The notes under the pieces were generated by a model. It made no database searches, was not told the DNA's origin, and was given only the letters and a program-made list of their open reading frames with translations. Below, in pieces: positions 1-6,533 of a stretch of DNA of 11,480 nucleotides. The stretch is from Methanobacterium sp. PtaU1.Bin097. GTDB lineage: Archaea; Methanobacteriota; Methanobacteria; Methanobacteriales; Methanobacteriaceae. The stretch spans positions 1 through 11,480 of the forward strand of contig MVQY01000171.1 in NCBI GenBank assembly GCA_002067325.1. Direction: 5' to 3'. Every line of letters begins with the position of its first letter. Position 1 is the stretch's first letter. Position numbers and translations under genes: made by a program.

Positions 1-235
1 TAATATTCTTATTTGAAGTATCTATACAAATTCCATTATTGTTATTTTCTGCATTGTTTTCAGATATTGTATTATTATTTGAATTATAAAGGAAAATTCC
101 GTCATCATTATTTTCCACATCATTTTTAGATATTGTATTATTATTTGAACAATAAGTGAAAATACCCACAGAATTATGTGAAATATAATTTTCACTTATT
201 GAACTATTGTTTGAATAATATGCAAAAATTCCATT
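1..235 (-). repeat. 66-bp tandem coding repeats (22-residue beta-helix rungs)
   Basis: Three full copies and one partial copy of a 22-residue unit beginning [NVD]GIF.Y.SNN.[ST]IS.N are encoded here. At the DNA level, a 22-base identical core starting AGATATTGTATT recurs at 62-83 and 128-149, a 66-base period. Each unit is one rung of a parallel beta-helix. The array continues out of the window, so copy number is unknown. Confidence 0.85.
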
Positions 236-1666
236 TTCATTATTCATTATGGTGTTTCCGGTTATATTGCAATTTTTAGCATAATATAACAGTATTCCTG
301 TTGAATTTGTAGCGCCTTGTAGGGTGAAACCAGTAATTTTTGTTCCATTTCCCCCTGAATCTATTCCAATAGTCGCATAGGCTGGATCTAAAGCTTGAAT
401 GATAACATTAGCCCCGGTGGCGGCTTTTAAATTTAGTGCTTTAAATATAACGATATTTTCTGTGTAAATTCCAGTACCAACTTGGATTGTATTATGGGCT
501 GATGCAGCATTTACAGCCGCCTGAATACTAGGATATGTGGTGCCGGTATTAACATTTTGCACAGTGTTTGTGACATTGAATCTAAAGCCACAAAGAGCCA
601 GTGGATTATTCTCAAGATCAGTTATACTACCAGTATGTAAAGTTAAAGTATATCTGCCTCCTGCCAACGAATTAATAGGTTTTATAGTTAAAATACTGCC
701 ACTAATAGATTTTGTGATAGGTATGGATGTTCCACCATTGTTTTTAAGTTCGATCCAGAGACTTCCTGCTTTAATTGGCTCATTAAAAGTAACTTTGATT
801 ACTTTATTAACTGGTACATTAACTGCGTTGTTTGCTGGATCTATACTAATGACTATTGGAGGAGCTGCTGTGCTGATAGTGTAAGTTCTGGTTTGTGTTG
901 ATCCTGTGTTTCCTGTTGCATCTTTTCCATAGTACTTCAAAGTTGTCACACCTTGACCAAAGGTTAATGTAACAGTTTTAGTCTTGTAACTCCATGTAGA
1001 GCCACCATTAGTACTGTAATAAACTTTGGGGTTGGGATCGACATGGTCAGTGGCTGTTAAAGTCACAGTTTTGATAGTGTTATAGGATCCAGAAGCAAGA
1101 TTATTGCTTACGGTAGGGGCAACATTATCTATCACCACACCGGTTGAATCTATACCTGCAACGTTACTCACCGTCACATAATTAGGTAACCGGTCATTAT
1201 AACGGTAAAAGTCCACCACCTTTGAATACGTGTAAACCAGCGATTCGTAACGAATGTTCCCTATGGAACTGCTCATAAAATTGGGTGCTCGATTATTCGT
1301 GTTTATAAACGAATTAAGGTTATTGGCAACAGTAACGTACTCCGATTTATACAATGTACCAGTTGCAGATCCAGAAGGACTAGGAGCTTTAGCCACACTG
1401 TTTATAGTTACTGGTGCAGTCGAACCTGAATTAAGCTGAACTGTAGTTTTAGCAAGTGTTTTTAAAAATGAGGGAGTGGTACTATTTTTAGAGGAAATAT
1501 CTACATAACCCGGCACATTACCATGTGATTCAGTATAACTTTTAATCCCAGTCGAAAGCTGTTCTACCTCACTAATAGTGTAACTAGCTGCTGAAACAGT
1601 TCCCATAACTGAAATAAGCATCAAAAACAAAGTTATTAACATAATAAATATGTACTTTTTCCTCAT
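1..1666 (-). CDS. Secreted pseudomurein-binding, Ig-like and beta-helix surface protein (C-terminus beyond window)
   Basis: An open frame without stops gives 555 residues and continues past the left edge. ATG at 1666-1664 follows GGTGGT (1676-1671). Residues 1-27 are a signal peptide (MRKK, hydrophobic core, VSAA). Residues 28-170 hold a pseudomurein-binding module with motifs VPGYV (51-55), RAPNFM (126-131) and RLPNYVTV (159-166). Residues 178-265 resemble a chitobiase C-terminal/Ig-like domain (VYYSTNGGSTW, YYGKDATGNT). Residues 268-366 resemble a Big_5/SbsA Ig-like domain (IDPANNAVNVPVNKVIKVTF). From 370 there is a right-handed parallel beta-helix of the NosD/PbH1 kind, starting with YPSIQAAVNAA and ending in 22-residue repeats. 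The protein is probably exported and held on the pseudomurein wall by its N-terminal module, with the helix displayed outward. Adhesin, polysaccharide-active enzyme or structural surface protein are all possible; no catalytic residues can be assigned from this part. Confidence 0.85.
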   Translation of the reverse strand, partial: MRKKYIFIMLITLFLMLISVMGTVSAASYTISEVEQLSTGIKSYTESHGNVPGYVDISSKNSTTPSFLKTLAKTTVQLNSGSTAPVTINSVAKAPSPSGSATGTLYKSEYVTVANNLNSFINTNNRAPNFMSSSIGNIRYESLVYTYSKVVDFYRYNDRLPNYVTVSNVAGIDSTGVVIDNVAPTVSNNLASGSYNTIKTVTLTATDHVDPNPKVYYSTNGGSTWSYKTKTVTLTFGQGVTTLKYYGKDATGNTGSTQTRTYTISTAAPPIVISIDPANNAVNVPVNKVIKVTFNEPIKAGSLWIELKNNGGTSIPITKSISGSILTIKPINSLAGGRYTLTLHTGSITDLENNPLALCGFRFNVTNTVQNVNTGTTYPSIQAAVNAASAHNTIQVGTGIYTENIVIFKALNLKAATGANVIIQALDPAYATIGIDSGGNGTKITGFTLQGATNSTGILLYYAKNCNITGNTIMNNENGIFAYYSNNSSISENYISHNSVGIFTYCSNNNTISKNDVENNDDGIFLYNSNNNTISENNAENNNNGICIDTSNKNI

Positions 1667-1682
1667 AATAACCACCAAAATT

Positions 1683-1709
1683 GTGTTAGTAACACCTAAT
1701 ATATAATAC
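1683..1709 (-). promoter_or_regulatory. TATA box and operator-like palindrome of the beta-helix surface gene
   Basis: On the minus strand, TATTATATATT (1707-1697) is a good archaeal TATA box for a transcript beginning near 1678, just upstream of the GGTGGT site. Between the TATA box and the ribosome binding site lies a perfect 13-bp palindrome, GTGTTAGTAACAC (1683-1695). That is where a bound repressor would block initiation. The TATA call is supported by position; the operator role is inferred. Confidence 0.5.
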
Positions 1710-1770
1710 TTTCCATATCATAATTATTATTACTAAACTTCAAAATACGTTGGAAAAAGTAATAATTCAT

Positions 1771-1784
1771 AGAAAAATATATAT
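1771..1784 (+). promoter_or_regulatory. hisG promoter (BRE/TATA), probably leaderless transcript
   Basis: AGAAAAATATATAT has a purine-rich BRE-like start and a TATA core at about 1775-1783. The centre is about 30 bases before ATG 1809, so transcription would start at or within a few bases of the start codon. No Shine-Dalgarno sequence occurs before that ATG. The two facts together suggest a leaderless mRNA. Confidence 0.5.
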
Positions 1785-1808
1785 CCCAAAATCATTCGCT
1801 TATTGTAT

Positions 1809-2798
1809 ATGGAGAAAATAGTATTAGGACTCCCCAAGGGGAGTTTAAATAATGTTAACCGGGGAAACACCCACAAGTTACTGGTAGACGCAGGCTACGA
1901 GGTTAAAGGATACGAACCAGGAAATGAAGCCTACGAAATCAATGTAATCAACGATCCAGAGATAAAGGCCTACCTCACCAGGCCGCAGAGCGCACCAGTG
2001 GAGCTCAATCGTAAGATGGTTGATATTGCAATTATAGGTGAAGATTGGGTAAAAGAGGAGTCCATAGCCAACGATGAAGAGTCAATAACTAAGCTTGGAG
2101 ACCTGGACTACGGCCAGACCCGCCTAGTTGTAGCTATACCCAGTACTGCGCCTTACGAGAATTTAACTGAATTTTTCAGGGAAAACAAGGATAGGGACAC
2201 ACCCGTCCTGTGTTTCACCGAATACCCCAACCTGACCCGGCAGCACATAATGGCCAATAAGGGATACCAGGAGATCTACTTAGACAGCATACCCCTGGTC
2301 CAGATAAGGGGTTTAGTAGATGGGGATAATGAGCAGGTCCAGATAATAAACTCAGACGGTGCAACCGAGGTATACATAGCCAAGGGCGCTGATTTAATCG
2401 TGGATAACACCCAGACCGGGAGCAGCCTTAAAAAAGCCGGCCTTAAGATCCTGGAGACCATAATGGAATCCAGCGCCGGATTATATGCCGGTCCCAGCTG
2501 TACTGGTGATAAGATGGTTAAGGCGGAGATGATCTACGACCAGCTCTTTGGTGCGGTGAAGGCCAGGAAATACTTCGATATAAAGTTCAACATCTCCAAT
2601 GAAAACGTGGAGGAAGTTAAGAAATTCCTGGTGGAGGGCAAGTTCTGCAGTGATGAACCCACCATATCCCAGGGTAGTGATTATTCCCAGGTAAACGTGC
2701 TCATCCCTAAAAACAAATTTCCAGAAATGTTACAGGGAATAAAAGGTTACGGTGCATCCGCTGTGATCAGGGGAAACGTGAAGCAGTACGTTAAATAG
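1809..2798 (+). CDS. hisG: ATP phosphoribosyltransferase (long form), first step of histidine synthesis
   Basis: The 329-residue cytoplasmic protein would join ATP and PRPP to form phosphoribosyl-ATP. Residues 2-13 (EKIVLGLPKGSL) match the HisG N-terminus. The PRPP-binding loop is at about 195-211 (DLIVDNTQTGSSLKKAG). The last 75 residues (about 255-329) form an ACT-like HisG_C domain ending VNVLIPKNKFPEMLQGIKGY and GASAVIRGNV, which in long-form enzymes gives histidine feedback control. It is some 30-45 residues longer than typical archaeal or bacterial HisG, and the PKGRL motif is PKGSL, so a divergent paralogue is possible. ATG 1809 is chosen because the TATA box lies 30 bases upstream; an in-frame TTG at 1803 would add two residues. 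No other his gene is nearby, as is common in archaea. The methyltransferase gene follows after 54 bases. Confidence 0.85.
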   Translation: MEKIVLGLPKGSLNNVNRGNTHKLLVDAGYEVKGYEPGNEAYEINVINDPEIKAYLTRPQSAPVELNRKMVDIAIIGEDWVKEESIANDEESITKLGDLDYGQTRLVVAIPSTAPYENLTEFFRENKDRDTPVLCFTEYPNLTRQHIMANKGYQEIYLDSIPLVQIRGLVDGDNEQVQIINSDGATEVYIAKGADLIVDNTQTGSSLKKAGLKILETIMESSAGLYAGPSCTGDKMVKAEMIYDQLFGAVKARKYFDIKFNISNENVEEVKKFLVEGKFCSDEPTISQGSDYSQVNVLIPKNKFPEMLQGIKGYGASAVIRGNVKQYVK

Positions 2799-2855
2799 AA
2801 GTGATTGCAGTAAGGTAAATAGTGAAGTGATGCAGTACGTCAAACAGTAAATATG
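2783..2855 (+). repeat. Three imperfect 24-25-bp tandem copies over the hisG stop and the next start
   Basis: GCAGTACGTTAAATAG (from 2783, including the hisG stop), GCAGTAAGGTAAATAG (from 2807) and GCAGTACGTCAAACAG (from 2832) are spaced 24 and 25 bases apart; copies 2 and 3 each match copy 1 at 14 of 16 positions. Copy 3 runs into the ATG of the methyltransferase (2853). It looks like tandem duplication of the 3' end of hisG. Confidence 0.7.
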
Positions 2856-3524
2856 ACCTTTAATATTTTAAAGATAATAGATAAAGACCATTACAGAGAG
2901 AATTTGAATGAATACACCCGCAAAGCTTTTATTAAGCTCCCTGTAATGGACAAACCTAAAATACTCGATGTGGGATGTGGTACTGGAGTCCCCACCCTGG
3001 AACTGGCCCATATAAGTGACGGGGAAATATTAGCTCTAGACATAGATCAGGAGGCGCTGAACTGCCTTGACGAGAAAATAAGGGCCATTGGATTTGTAGA
3101 CCAGGTAAAAACTGTTAATTCTTCTCTTTTTGATATGGATTTTCCCAGTGGAAGTTTCGACCTGATCTGGGCTGAGGGGTCCCTCTTTGAGATTGGTTTT
3201 GAAGAAGCATTAAGGGACTGGCGACATTTAATCAGGGACCATGGTTTCATGGTGCTTCATATACCCCACCAGGACCACCAGGCAAGGATAAGTTCCATTA
3301 AAGCCTCAGGATACCGATTGTTGGACTTTTTCCTGGTCCACCACAGTATCTGGTGGTCTTACTTCTACCAGCCCTATGAAGAACACGTTAAAAATTTAAT
3401 AGGAAAGTATCAGGAAAATAAGGAAGTACTAAAGGTTTTGAAGATTGAAGAAGCTGAAATTGAAATGTTTAAGAAAAATCCAGAAGATAACAGTTCTATT
3501 TTTTATATCATTCAGAAAGTTTAA
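2853..3524 (+). CDS. Class I SAM-dependent methyltransferase, substrate unknown
   Basis: The 223-residue protein has a Rossmann-type methyltransferase core. Motif I is KILDVGCGTGVPTLELA (36-52). The acidic residue binding the SAM ribose is in LALDID (60-65). The motif IV region is SFDLIWAEGSLFEIGFEEAL (101-120), followed by LRDWRHLIRDHGFMVLHIPH. The C-terminal part (150-223) is rich in aromatics (DFFLVHHSIWWSYFYQPY) and probably shapes the substrate site. It resembles Methyltransf_11/25 proteins that act on small molecules, but no substrate can be read from the sequence. It starts 54 bases after hisG with no clear promoter or Shine-Dalgarno between them, so it is probably co-transcribed. The intervening DNA is the tandem repeat at 2783-2855. 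A terminator follows directly. Confidence 0.8.
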   Translation: MTFNILKIIDKDHYRENLNEYTRKAFIKLPVMDKPKILDVGCGTGVPTLELAHISDGEILALDIDQEALNCLDEKIRAIGFVDQVKTVNSSLFDMDFPSGSFDLIWAEGSLFEIGFEEALRDWRHLIRDHGFMVLHIPHQDHQARISSIKASGYRLLDFFLVHHSIWWSYFYQPYEEHVKNLIGKYQENKEVLKVLKIEEAEIEMFKKNPEDNSSIFYIIQKV

Positions 3525-3537
3525 AAAAAGATAAGTT

Positions 3538-3579
3538 AGAGGTAATTTTTGCATTTACCTCTCAAAATTTGGGTTTTTT
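3538..3579. terminator. Bidirectional stem-loop terminator between convergent genes
   Basis: AGAGGTAA (3538-3545) and TTACCTCT (3555-3562) form a perfect 8-bp stem with a 9-base loop. A T-run (3574-3579) follows on the plus strand, and an A-run (3524-3530) gives U residues for minus-strand transcripts. It separates the methyltransferase gene from the convergent PMB gene. Confidence 0.65.
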
Positions 3580-5014
3580 ATAATACCTCGTAGTATTCTT
3601 CGATTAATTTGTTGGTTAAAGCGGATGTACTTAATCCCTTACCCTCATATTGATCTACAAGAACTACTCTGGTTCCGCCGCCTACATCACCGCAGTGTTT
3701 TGAACCGTATTTTGCGTAATTCCAGTTTGTCCATACGCCATTAATAAGGACCTGTGTCCATGCGTGTTTGAATGAGTTATTGGCGATACCTCCAATGTAA
3801 CCCATTATTCTAGCTTGAATGCCTGAAGCACTTAGTCTCCAGTATAGATACAGAGCACTACCCCAGCAGTTTCCTTTACCTTCAGCAAGGAAAACATCTA
3901 GGTATGAGTATTTATTACCCTGTATTGTTCCATATTTCGCTTCGTCTCTTCCTATTTGGTCTATTGTCGCTTGAACACTACCAGTTACGGCGGAGTTCAG
4001 GCTAGAGTAGGGAACGACATCAAGGGTGTTGGGTAATCTACCATTTGTACCATAGAATTGAATGACCTTGGCGAAGTTGTAGGTCAATGTTTCGTATCGC
4101 AGCTTTCCCAGTGTACTGTCCGCAAAATTAGGTGCTCTGCCTGCACTGTTGATGATTGATATCGCACTCTGTGCTAATTTAACATATTCTGCCATCTGTA
4201 AAGTACCGGCTTTAACCGTTTCAGTAGGATTTGGAGAACCAGTGACTGTTTTTAGTGTGATGGACGCTTTGGATCCGGTTTTCAACTGGACTATGGCGTA
4301 GCTTAATAGCTGCAGGAACTGCGGTGTGTTAACTTTTACGTTGTTTACGGTTACTGTGGATGGTGTTTTATGGTTGCTGTCAACGTAGTTTTTGTAGTTT
4401 TTCGCTGCGGTGACTATCTGAGGGATAGTGAAGCTGGTTCCACTGGTTGCCGGGTTAGCTGTACTTGTTGATGAACTGGTTCCTTCACTTTTAGTCCATG
4501 GTGTTACTGATACAAAGTTGGGTAGTCGGTTGTTGGTTTTATAGAATGCCACGATCTTGGAGTAAGTGTAGATCAGGTTTTCGGTTCTCATGTTTCCCTT
4601 GGAAGTAGACATGAAGTTGGGTAGCCTTCCGTTGGTGTTTATGAAAGTGGTAATTTTACCGGCTAGTGTGACGTATTCACTTTTGGTTAGGGTACCAGTC
4701 TTTAAATTTCCATTGGGGTTGGGTGCTTTGGCAACGGTTTTCACTGTAACTGATGTTTTACTGTTTTTATTGAGGTTGGTCGTAGTTGAAGCTAACAGGT
4801 ACAGGTACTGTTCTTTTGTCACTGTTTTACTACCAACTGTTACGGTGCTTGGAACTGCTTTTTTAGTTTCCACGTAATTTTTCACTGTATCTGATGATTT
4901 AATTATAGAATTCGCATCTACAGTAGTAGTGCTAGCAGCAGAAACATTTTCTGCATTTATAAACAGTGCTAAAGAGAAAAGTAAAAGCACTGATAATATT
5001 ACTTTAATTTTAAT
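3578..5014 (-). CDS. Secreted pseudomurein-binding protein with transglutaminase-like cysteine peptidase domain
   Basis: Read from an ATT at 5014, this is 478 residues: signal peptide (MKIKVILS, hydrophobic core, NVSAA, about 1-26), two PMB modules (about 34-170 and 195-333), then a C-terminal transglutaminase-like domain (about 350-478). Each module carries three motifs: VPSTVTV, RLPNFM, RLPNFVSV in the first; TPSTVTV, RAPNFA, RLPNTLDV in the second. The catalytic candidates are Cys383 (GNCWG), His417 (KHAWTQV) and Asn432 (WTNWN), the last where most transglutaminase-like enzymes have Asp; Asp443 is an alternative. The layout resembles the pseudomurein endoisopeptidases PeiW and PeiP (peptidase family C71), which cut peptide cross-links of pseudomurein, so a wall autolysin or remodelling enzyme is likely but inferred. 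The first conventional start is GTG 4990, which has no Shine-Dalgarno and would remove the positive residues of the signal peptide. Confidence 0.8.
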   Translation of the reverse strand: MKIKVILSVLLLFSLALFINAENVSAASTTTVDANSIIKSSDTVKNYVETKKAVPSTVTVGSKTVTKEQYLYLLASTTTNLNKNSKTSVTVKTVAKAPNPNGNLKTGTLTKSEYVTLAGKITTFINTNGRLPNFMSTSKGNMRTENLIYTYSKIVAFYKTNNRLPNFVSVTPWTKSEGTSSSTSTANPATSGTSFTIPQIVTAAKNYKNYVDSNHKTPSTVTVNNVKVNTPQFLQLLSYAIVQLKTGSKASITLKTVTGSPNPTETVKAGTLQMAEYVKLAQSAISIINSAGRAPNFADSTLGKLRYETLTYNFAKVIQFYGTNGRLPNTLDVVPYSSLNSAVTGSVQATIDQIGRDEAKYGTIQGNKYSYLDVFLAEGKGNCWGSALYLYWRLSASGIQARIMGYIGGIANNSFKHAWTQVLINGVWTNWNYAKYGSKHCGDVGGGTRVVLVDQYEGKGLSTSALTNKLIEEYYEVL

Positions 5015-5021
5015 TTTACCG

Positions 5022-5028
5022 CCTCCTT
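5022..5028 (-). promoter_or_regulatory. Strong ribosome binding site that points to a non-standard (ATT) start
   Basis: AAGGAGG on the minus strand is followed after 7 bases by ATT (5014-5012), in frame with the signal peptide. No ATG, GTG or TTG lies between this site and GTG 4990, which is 31 bases away. The same arrangement occurs at 10255-10261. Confidence 0.6.
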
Positions 5029-5084
5029 GTCCAAAATTTAGAAATTGGATATATTCTGGACAATAGTTATACTCATTCGCGTAT

Positions 5085-5153
5085 GGTATATAAAGTTTTT
5101 GATTTTTTTCCCAAAAAAATAGGATTAGAGAGCTCTTTTTTAAATTTAAGACA
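5085..5153 (-). promoter_or_regulatory. Promoter module of the transglutaminase-like PMB gene (shared with the BPL_N PMB gene)
   Basis: On the minus strand, TTTATATA (5094-5087) is the TATA box, centred about 76 bases before the proposed start, which gives a leader of roughly 50 bases. Upstream are the palindromic box TTTTTTTCCCAAAAAAA (5103-5119) and the box AATTTAAGACA (plus-strand reading, 5143-5153). Both recur at matching distances before the gene at 8943-10247. Confidence 0.6.
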
Positions 5154-5198
5154 CTCTGAAAGGTTTAATTAAGGGTGTATTTGGAAGAATCCTTCTTT

Positions 5199-5240
5199 AT
5201 TGTTATTTTTAACAATTTAAGTCAAATAAAAGTTTATTTG
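5199..5240. promoter_or_regulatory. Pair of adjacent perfect inverted repeats
   Basis: ATTGTTA-TTTT-TAACAAT (5199-5216) is a 7-bp stem with a 4-base loop. Seven bases later, CAAATAAA-AG-TTTATTTG (5223-5240) is an 8-bp near-continuous palindrome. In such AT-rich DNA some palindromes arise by chance, but two perfect ones side by side in a divergent promoter region could be protein-binding sites. Confidence 0.3.
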
Positions 5241-5483
5241 CCTAAAAAAGCCCCTTTAATTGTTATTGAGTCCGTATGATCATCGGTTTATTAGTAGTTG
5301 TATTTTAATTAAAAGTTCCATTGAGGAAAAATAGTTCATTTGGCTATAAATTTTTGATCGGGAAAATTTAAATGGGTTAAATATGTTTTAACACTATTAA
5401 ACTGTTTTTTTAAAAAAAGAGTTGTTTGCCGATTTTAGAGTGTATTTTTATGTATTATCCCCCGGTTTTTATGTAAGAGAGAA

Positions 5484-5506
5484 CTCACATTGTTAATCAA
5501 TATGAG
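5484..5506. promoter_or_regulatory. Operator-like inverted repeat just upstream of a TATA-like element
   Basis: Arms CTCACATTG (5484-5492) and CAATATGAG (5498-5506) pair with one mismatch around a 5-base spacer. A TATA-like TTTATAATA follows within a few bases, so the repeat could be an upstream activator or repressor site for minD. This is inferred from position only. Confidence 0.3.
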
Positions 5507-5679
5507 ATGTGTTTATAATACTTTTTGTCATGATTTTAACTGGTCATGAATATAAGTTTGGGATATTACTCACAAAAATTTTTTAAAATTTTATTTTAAT
5601 GTGAAATAAAAATGCATGTGCAATATTAATGATTATCTAAACTTTCCTTAATAATCTAGAAAATTGGCAAGGTGAAAAT

Positions 5680-6486
5680 ATGACAAGGGTAATTGCAGTT
5701 GCTTCTGGTAAAGGGGGCGTCGGAAAAACAACAGTTACTGCAAATTTAGGCATAGCCCTTTCTCTCTTGGAGGAGGACGTGCTAATACTTGATATGGATA
5801 TTAACATGGCTAATTTAGAGTTGATCCTGGGACTGGAGGGGAAGCAGGTTACCTTGCAGGAGGTTTTGGCCGGAGAAGAGAACATCCAAAACGCCATATA
5901 TGAAGGCCCAGGAGGAGTTCATATCGTCCCTGCCGGTCTTTCCCTGCCCAACCTCAAGTACATAAAAAGGGAGAGAATGGAAAAGGTTTTCGACCAGCTC
6001 ATTGGGAGCGTGGACATAATTCTCATAGACTCACCAGCAGGTCTCGAAAGAGACGCCCTGGCTGCCATGTCACCCGCAGATGAGATGATCCTGGTAACCA
6101 CTCCAGAGGTCACATCCCTGACCGATACACTCAAGACCAAATTACTGGCTGAAAGGATGGGAATCAACATTTTAGGCGTGGTCTTAAACCGGGATAAAAA
6201 TGACCGGGATTTCCTATCCCCAGAAGAAGTGGAAGCCATCATGGAAGCATCCATCCTGTGCATCATACCCGAAGATAAGGAGTTAATTAAATTCTATGCC
6301 CAGGGTACCCCTATAATTATAGAAGACCCAGAATCTGAGGTATCACATTCATTTCTAGATTTAGCATCTTATCTGGTTGATAAAGACTATTTAATGCCCA
6401 AAATGCCTAAAAAGAGTTTCATATCCAAGTTCATCGATGGTCTCATGGGCCATGTCCCTCTAAAACCCAGACGACAGAAAGGATAA
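5680..6486 (+). CDS. minD: MinD/ParA-family P-loop ATPase
   Basis: The 268-residue protein has the deviant Walker A motif of the MinD/ParA/Mrp family (GKGGVGKT, 10-17, with the signature Lys11), a second conserved stretch ILDMDINMANLELILGL (36-52) and Walker B IILIDSPAG (113-121). VLNRDKNDRDFLSPEEV (168-184) fits the MinD guanine-pocket region. Residues 244-262 (KKSFISKFIDGLMGHVPLK) could form an amphipathic helix like the MinD membrane-targeting sequence. MinD binds ATP, dimerises and attaches to the membrane. In bacteria it positions division; in archaea without MinC/MinE the role is less clear and includes polar positioning of surface structures. The ATG is preceded by GGTGA (5671-5675). 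It stands alone, divergent from the transglutaminase-like PMB gene. Confidence 0.85.
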   Translation: MTRVIAVASGKGGVGKTTVTANLGIALSLLEEDVLILDMDINMANLELILGLEGKQVTLQEVLAGEENIQNAIYEGPGGVHIVPAGLSLPNLKYIKRERMEKVFDQLIGSVDIILIDSPAGLERDALAAMSPADEMILVTTPEVTSLTDTLKTKLLAERMGINILGVVLNRDKNDRDFLSPEEVEAIMEASILCIIPEDKELIKFYAQGTPIIIEDPESEVSHSFLDLASYLVDKDYLMPKMPKKSFISKFIDGLMGHVPLKPRRQKG

Positions 6487-6514
6487 AAACTTAATTTATT
6501 TAAAAACAATCAGA

Positions 6515-6533
6515 TAAGTCTTTTTTTAACTTA
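6515..6533 (+). terminator. T-rich terminator after minD
   Basis: A 7-base T-run (6521-6527) sits inside a short inverted repeat, TAAGT...ACTTA, and further T-rich stretches follow at about 6536-6548. It is of the U-tract kind used by archaeal RNA polymerase. Confidence 0.45.

Larger units (their letters stand above)
5154..5670. other. AT-rich intergenic region, about 500 bases, with several inverted repeats
   Basis: No convincing gene or structural RNA is seen. It holds the inverted repeats listed separately, a 7T/7A block (5405-5418), two TCATGA palindromes 16 bases apart (5528-5533, 5544-5549) and a TATA-like TTTATAATA (about 5511-5519). The last could drive minD with a leader of about 140 bases. 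No better minD promoter is evident closer to the gene. Confidence 0.5.

Noticed and set aside
537..1439. Plus-strand open frames of 115 and 61 residues
   Set aside because: They are antisense to the long surface-protein gene, whose domains are clearly recognisable; they arise from its codon composition.
2783..2855. CRISPR-like short repeats after hisG
   Set aside because: Copies are directly adjacent, imperfect and without spacers; tandem duplication explains them.
4590..4877. Plus-strand open frame of 95 residues
   Set aside because: Antisense to the first PMB module of the transglutaminase-like gene; similar antisense frames occur opposite the other PMB modules (1254-1439, 9025-9225), showing that it is a by-product of the repeat.
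5405..5418. 7T/7A block as a hairpin terminator
   Set aside because: It is only an AT palindrome in AT-rich DNA with no gene ending nearby.
5015..5679. tRNA or other structural RNA in the long gap
   Set aside because: No cloverleaf, GC-rich stem or GTTCRA-type loop was seen on either strand; the DNA is too AT-rich for a typical methanogen structural RNA.
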